The position numbers were made by a program, and so were the translations under genes. DNA of 9,733 nt, from NCBI GenBank assembly GCA_004292705.1, contig RDXA01000413.1, forward strand, positions 1 through 9,733, read 5' to 3'. This DNA is from Sphingomonadales bacterium (GTDB taxonomy: Bacteria > Pseudomonadota > Alphaproteobacteria > Sphingomonadales > Sphingomonadaceae). Each line of letters opens with the position of its first letter. Position 1 is the stretch's first letter. Below are positions 6,885-9,733 of this stretch, one piece after another. Under the pieces are notes generated by a model. It was not told where the DNA came from and did not search any database. It saw only the letters and a program-made list of their open reading frames with translations.

Positions 6885-8048
6885 TTACATGGATCTTGCG
6901 ATCAGCATCTTCATGATCTCGTTCGACCCGCCGTAAATCCGCGCAATACGGGTGTCGCGGTACATCCGGGCGATGGCGTAATCATTGATGTAGCCCGCGC
7001 CGCCGTGGAACTGGAGGCACTTGTCGACCACTTCGGATTGCAGTTCGGTCACCCAATACTTCGCCATGCTGGCGGTCGCGACATCCAGCTTGCCTTCGAG
7101 CAGCTTGGCGATGCAATCATTGACGAACACCCGCGCCGCCGTGCCGCGCGCCTTCAGGTCAGCCAGCACGAACTGGGTGTTCTGGAAGTCCCAGATCGTC
7201 TTGCCGAAGGCCTTGCGGTTCTTGACGTATTCGACCGTCACATCGAGCGCCTTTTCGATGCCGCTGATGGCGTTCATCGCGATCACCAGCCGCTCCTGCG
7301 GCAGCTCGCCCATCAGCTGGTAGAACCCGCGCCCCTCGACCCCGCCGAGCAGATTGTCGGCCGGGATGAAGACGTTGTCGAAGAACAGTTCCGAAGTGTC
7401 CTGCGCATCGAGCCCGATCTTGTCGAGCTTCTTGCCGCGCTGGAACCCTTCGGCGCCGTCGGTTTCGAGCAGCAGCAGCGAGATGCCCTTGGCACCCTCG
7501 GCCGGATCGGTCTTGGCGACGACGATGATGAAATCGGTGAGCTGCCCGTTCGAGATCCAGGTCTTCGACCCGTTGAGGCGATACCCGTTGCCGTCCTTCA
7601 GCGCGGTGGTCTTGATCGATTGCAGGTCGCTCCCCGCATCAGGCTCGCTCATCGCGATGGCGCTGACGAGGTCGCCGCTGACTAGGCGGGGCAGGTACTT
7701 GAGCTTCTGCTCTTCGGTGCCGTGGCGCACCAGATAGGGCAGGATGATGGTGTTGTGCAAGGACGCGCCAAAGCCGTCGACGCCGTGCTTGCCCTGCTGA
7801 TCGATCACCACCATGTCATGCCGGAAATCGCCGCCGTGGCCGCCATATTCGGTCGGCACGCTCACGCCGAGCAGCCCTGCCGCCCCGGCCTCGCGCCAGA
7901 ATTCGCGCTCCACCATCCCGTCTTCGCGCCACTTCTCGACCCGCTTTTGCGGGGCGTGCTGGGCGTAGAACTTGCCGACCGCGTCGGCGAAAATGGCGAT
8001 TTCTTCTTCTTCCATGAAGGCCGGTTGCGGCACATCGATGACGGGCAT
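6885..8048 (-). CDS. Acyl-CoA dehydrogenase, long-chain (LCAD/IVD) type
   Basis: This 387-residue FAD enzyme carries out the first step of beta-oxidation: alpha,beta-dehydrogenation of an acyl-CoA with electrons passed to ETF. What is seen: an N-terminal helical domain; AMSEPDAGSD (132-141), matching acyl-CoA dehydrogenase signature 1; a beta-domain with LNGSKTWISNG (158-168); RKAFGKT (278-284); and signature 2 around QFHGGAGY (346-353). The C-terminal IYGGSNEIMK has glycine at the place where short/medium-chain enzymes carry the catalytic glutamate. Instead LPQERL (249-254) offers E252, the position used by long-chain and isovaleryl-CoA dehydrogenases. From memory, the last 140 residues strongly resemble mammalian LCAD. 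The length is typical. The start at 8048 is supported by GAGAGAGAGG (8065-8056) seven bases upstream. It follows the hydratase on the same strand after 117 bases. Chain-length preference cannot be fixed from sequence. Confidence 0.93.
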   Translation of the reverse strand: MPVIDVPQPAFMEEEEIAIFADAVGKFYAQHAPQKRVEKWREDGMVEREFWREAGAAGLLGVSVPTEYGGHGGDFRHDMVVIDQQGKHGVDGFGASLHNTIILPYLVRHGTEEQKLKYLPRLVSGDLVSAIAMSEPDAGSDLQSIKTTALKDGNGYRLNGSKTWISNGQLTDFIIVVAKTDPAEGAKGISLLLLETDGAEGFQRGKKLDKIGLDAQDTSELFFDNVFIPADNLLGGVEGRGFYQLMGELPQERLVIAMNAISGIEKALDVTVEYVKNRKAFGKTIWDFQNTQFVLADLKARGTAARVFVNDCIAKLLEGKLDVATASMAKYWVTELQSEVVDKCLQFHGGAGYINDYAIARMYRDTRIARIYGGSNEIMKMLIARSM

Positions 8049-8082
8049 TTTGGATCCTCTCTCTCAAATCTCTATCTCTGTG

Positions 8083-8156
8083 CTCCCCCGCGCAGGCGGG
8101 AGTCTCAGGCAATCTGCAGGGTGCCTGCGGCCTGACGTCCCCGCCTGCGCGGGGAC
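8083..8156. repeat. REP-like GC-rich palindrome pair in inverted orientation
   Basis: Two related units face each other. The left unit (8083-8110) reads CTCCCCCGCGCAGGCGGGAG then TCTCAGGC. The right unit (8130-8156) starts GCCTGA and contains TCCCCGCCTGCGCGGGGA. The right unit folds on its own into a seven-pair stem (8138-8144 with 8149-8155) with loop CTGC; the left one has a weaker five-pair stem. Because the units are inverted copies they can also pair with each other. This looks like the dispersed extragenic palindromes common in sphingomonads, here between two co-directional genes. It may lower read-through or stabilise the upstream hydratase message. Confidence 0.7.
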
Positions 8157-8165
8157 TCGCGCTAA

Positions 8166-8939
8166 TTACTTCCCCGTCCAGTTGGGCTTGCGCTTCTCGG
8201 CAAAGGCGGCCGCGCCTTCGCGGGCGTCGTGGCTGACGAACACCGGTCCGATCAGCGCGCCCTGCTTGTCATAGCGCTCGTCCATGGCCCAGCCGCGCGA
8301 TTGCTTCATCACCTGCTTCGACACCTTGACCGCGAGCGGGCCATTGGCGGCGATCCGGGCGGCGAGTGCCTTGGCGGCATCAAGCGCCGGGCCTTCGGTT
8401 ACCTCGTTGATCATGCCAAGCTGATAGGCGCGCTCGGCCCCGATGAAATCGCCGGTCAGCGCCAGTTCCATCGCGACCCGCTCGGGGATCTGGTCGGGCA
8501 GCATCATCACGCCCCCGGCAGCGGCGACAAGCCCGCGCTTCACTTCGGGAATGCCGAACTTGGCATTGGCGTGCGCGACCACAAGATCACAGGCGATCAT
8601 CAGCTCAAGACCCCCGGCGAGCGCATAGCCTTCCACCGCCGCGATCAGCGGCTTGGCCGGCGGGGCCTGCACCACGCCGCCAAAGCCCCGGCCCGGAACG
8701 CTGGGGGATTCGCCGCGCAGGAAGCCCTTCAGATCCATCCCCGAGCAGAAGGTCCCGCCCGCACCGGTGAGGATGCCGACGCGCAGATCATCCTCTGCAT
8801 CGAGCCGGTCCATCGCCGCCGCAATCGCTTCCGATGCGGCCTTGGTCATGGCGTTCTTGGCTTCGGGGCGGTTGATGGTGACGATGAGGACGCCGTCCTC
8901 GACTTCGGTCAGCACTTCGGGGGCGGTGGTGTCGCTCAC
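8166..8939 (-). CDS. Enoyl-CoA hydratase/isomerase (crotonase family)
   Basis: This 257-residue crotonase-fold enzyme is expected to hydrate 2-enoyl-CoA to 3-hydroxyacyl-CoA, the step after the neighbouring dehydrogenase. What is seen: ILTGAGGTFCSGMDLKG (56-72), which supplies the first oxyanion-hole amide and the CoA site; AAVEGYALAGGLELMIACD (100-118), the second oxyanion glycine region; and FGIPEVKRGL (128-137). Both glutamates used by true hydratases are present, E112 (in LELM) and E132 (in IPEV), which favours hydratase over other crotonase reactions. The C-terminus KRKPNWTGK is typical. The length is normal. The start is a GTG at 8939, supported by AGGGAGAG (8952-8945) five bases upstream. 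It is probably transcribed with the dehydrogenase 117 bases downstream, with a REP-like element between. It is divergent from the thiolase. Exact substrate is unknown. Confidence 0.93.
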   Translation of the reverse strand: MSDTTAPEVLTEVEDGVLIVTINRPEAKNAMTKAASEAIAAAMDRLDAEDDLRVGILTGAGGTFCSGMDLKGFLRGESPSVPGRGFGGVVQAPPAKPLIAAVEGYALAGGLELMIACDLVVAHANAKFGIPEVKRGLVAAAGGVMMLPDQIPERVAMELALTGDFIGAERAYQLGMINEVTEGPALDAAKALAARIAANGPLAVKVSKQVMKQSRGWAMDERYDKQGALIGPVFVSHDAREGAAAFAEKRKPNWTGK

Positions 8940-8944
8940 AGGTT

Positions 8945-8952
8945 CTCTCCCT
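8945..8952 (-). promoter_or_regulatory. Ribosome-binding site supporting the hydratase GTG start
   Basis: The minus strand reads AGGGAGAG, ending five bases before the GTG at 8939. This supports the GTG as the start codon; the protein beginning there (MSDTTAPEV) has the usual distance to the first crotonase strand. Confidence 0.65.
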
Positions 8953-8964
8953 ATCGAAAATGTG

Positions 8965-8984
8965 ATTGCGATTTGAAACGCAAT
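8965..8984. promoter_or_regulatory. Dyad in the hydratase/thiolase divergent region, candidate operator
   Basis: ATTGCG (8965-8970) and CGCAAT (8979-8984) are perfect inverted arms around an eight-base AT-rich centre (ATTTGAAA). The dyad lies 26 bases before the hydratase GTG and 72 bases before the thiolase ATG, a sensible place for a regulator controlling both. The size and symmetry would suit a TetR- or GntR-type dimer, but no regulator gene is in the window and I cannot match it to a known motif. No good -35/-10 pair was found in either direction. Confidence 0.4.
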
Positions 8985-9056
8985 TCTTGTGCGAGTGGTG
9001 CAGTGGGTTTACGGACGCGTCAACCGCAATTTCGCTATAAACGGAGAGAGGACATC

Positions 9057-9733
9057 ATGGCCGAGGCTTACATCATCGACGCAGTGCGCACCCCGCGCGG
9101 GATCGGCAAGCAGGGCAAGGGTGCGCTCGCCGCGTGCCACCCGCAGCATCTCGCCGCGACCGTGCTGAAGGCGATCAAGGACCGCAACAATCTCGACACC
9201 GCGACGGTCGATGACGTGATCTGGTCGGTCTCGACCCAAGACGGGATGCAGGCGGGCGACATGGGGCGGATGGCGGCTCTGGACGCAGGCTTCGACATCA
9301 CCTCGTCCGGGACCACGCTGGACCGCTTCTGCGGCGGCGGCATCACCAGCGTCGCGCTGGCATCGGCGCAGGTGATGAGCGGGATGGAAGATTGCGTCAT
9401 CGCCGGGGGCACCGAGATGATGAGCCTCACCGCTGCGATGAGCCAGGAAAAGATGCGCGCAGGGATCAAGCCGCCGATGATGGGCAGCTACAACGCGCGC
9501 CTTCAAGCCGTGCACCCGCAGTCGCACCAGGGCATCTGCGGCGATGCGATTGCATCCAAGGAAGGCTTCACCCGCGAGGAGCTGGACGAAGTCGGCTACC
9601 GCTCGCAGCAGCGCGCCGCCGCTGCGATGGCCGAGGGCCGCTTTGCCAAGTCGGTGGTGCCGGTGACGGCGGATGATGGCACGGTTCTGCTTGATCGTGA
9701 TGAATATGCCCGCCCCCAGACCACCCGCGAAGA
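9057..9733 (+). CDS. Thiolase (acetyl-CoA acyltransferase family), partial (C-terminus beyond right edge)
   Basis: 225 codons are read from the ATG at 9057, still open at the window end; family members are about 390 residues, so a little over half is seen. Thiolases cleave 3-ketoacyl-CoA with CoA, or run in reverse to condense acetyl-CoA. What is seen: the N-terminal AYIIDAVRTPRG (4-15); the nucleophile loop LDRFCGGGITS (88-98) with catalytic Cys92; IAGGTEMMS (115-123); and SQQRAAAAMAEGRF (183-196) before VVPV. The nucleophile loop departs from the common thiolase pattern: the usual Asn/Ser/Thr before the cysteine is Asp89 and the Ser/Thr two after it is Gly94. The histidine and second cysteine of the active site lie beyond the edge. 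The start is supported by GGAGAGAGG (9043-9051) five bases upstream. It is divergent from the hydratase, with a candidate operator between. Whether it is degradative or biosynthetic cannot be told here. Confidence 0.92.
   Translation, partial: MAEAYIIDAVRTPRGIGKQGKGALAACHPQHLAATVLKAIKDRNNLDTATVDDVIWSVSTQDGMQAGDMGRMAALDAGFDITSSGTTLDRFCGGGITSVALASAQVMSGMEDCVIAGGTEMMSLTAAMSQEKMRAGIKPPMMGSYNARLQAVHPQSHQGICGDAIASKEGFTREELDEVGYRSQQRAAAAMAEGRFAKSVVPVTADDGTVLLDRDEYARPQTTRE

Noticed and set aside
9036..9041. TATAAA as a -10 element for the thiolase
   Set aside because: No -35 at 16-18 bases upstream, and it is so close to the start codon that the ribosome site would sit at or before the transcript start.
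1..9733. Defence system, phage, integrated element, toxin-antitoxin or CRISPR array
   Set aside because: No integrase, transposase, repeat-spacer pattern, small toxin pair or attachment repeats were seen; composition looks even across the window.

Overview
The window is chromosomal DNA from a GC-rich alphaproteobacterium, most likely a member of the Sphingomonadales (Sphingomonas, Novosphingobium, Erythrobacter or Porphyrobacter type). That placement is an inference. It rests on two adjacent large TonB-dependent receptors, a Baeyer-Villiger-type monooxygenase, acyl-CoA genes, and a GC-rich REP-like palindrome of a kind familiar from that order. There is no marker gene to prove it. No tRNA, rRNA, CRISPR array, transposase or phage gene is visible.

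Layout from left to right. (1) The minus strand at 1-294 carries the N-terminal part of a CinA/MoCF-type molybdopterin-binding-domain protein cut by the window edge. Upstream of it on the same strand, 355-1863, is a 502-residue EthA-like flavin monooxygenase. (2) Divergent from the monooxygenase is a 681-residue TonB-dependent receptor (1993-4038). After a 206-base gap comes a second, larger receptor of 851 residues (4245-6800). (3) A strong bidirectional terminator hairpin (6820-6860) separates the receptors from the convergent minus-strand pair. This pair is a long-chain-type acyl-CoA dehydrogenase (6885-8048) and an enoyl-CoA hydratase (8166-8939), with a REP-like inverted repeat pair between them. 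(4) Divergent from the hydratase, starting at 9057, is a thiolase that runs off the right edge.

How the genes may work together: dehydrogenase, hydratase and thiolase supply three of the four classical beta-oxidation steps. The 3-hydroxyacyl-CoA dehydrogenase and an acyl-CoA ligase are not in the window. The two outer-membrane receptors could import a hydrophobic or bulky substrate, and the monooxygenase could convert a ketone to an ester or lactone before CoA activation. This is a plausible catabolic locus, but only gene neighbourhood supports it. Nothing in the sequence identifies the substrate.

Five of the six intact or partial genes with clear leaders (all except the first receptor and the CinA-like gene) begin behind a GAGAGAG-type polypurine ribosome-binding site. 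Two short dyads in the divergent intergenic regions (1883-1895 and 8965-8984) are the best candidate regulator sites. I found no convincing new multi-gene system. The most interesting signals are these dyads, the unusual nucleophile loop of the thiolase, and the pairing of an EthA-like monooxygenase with the receptors.
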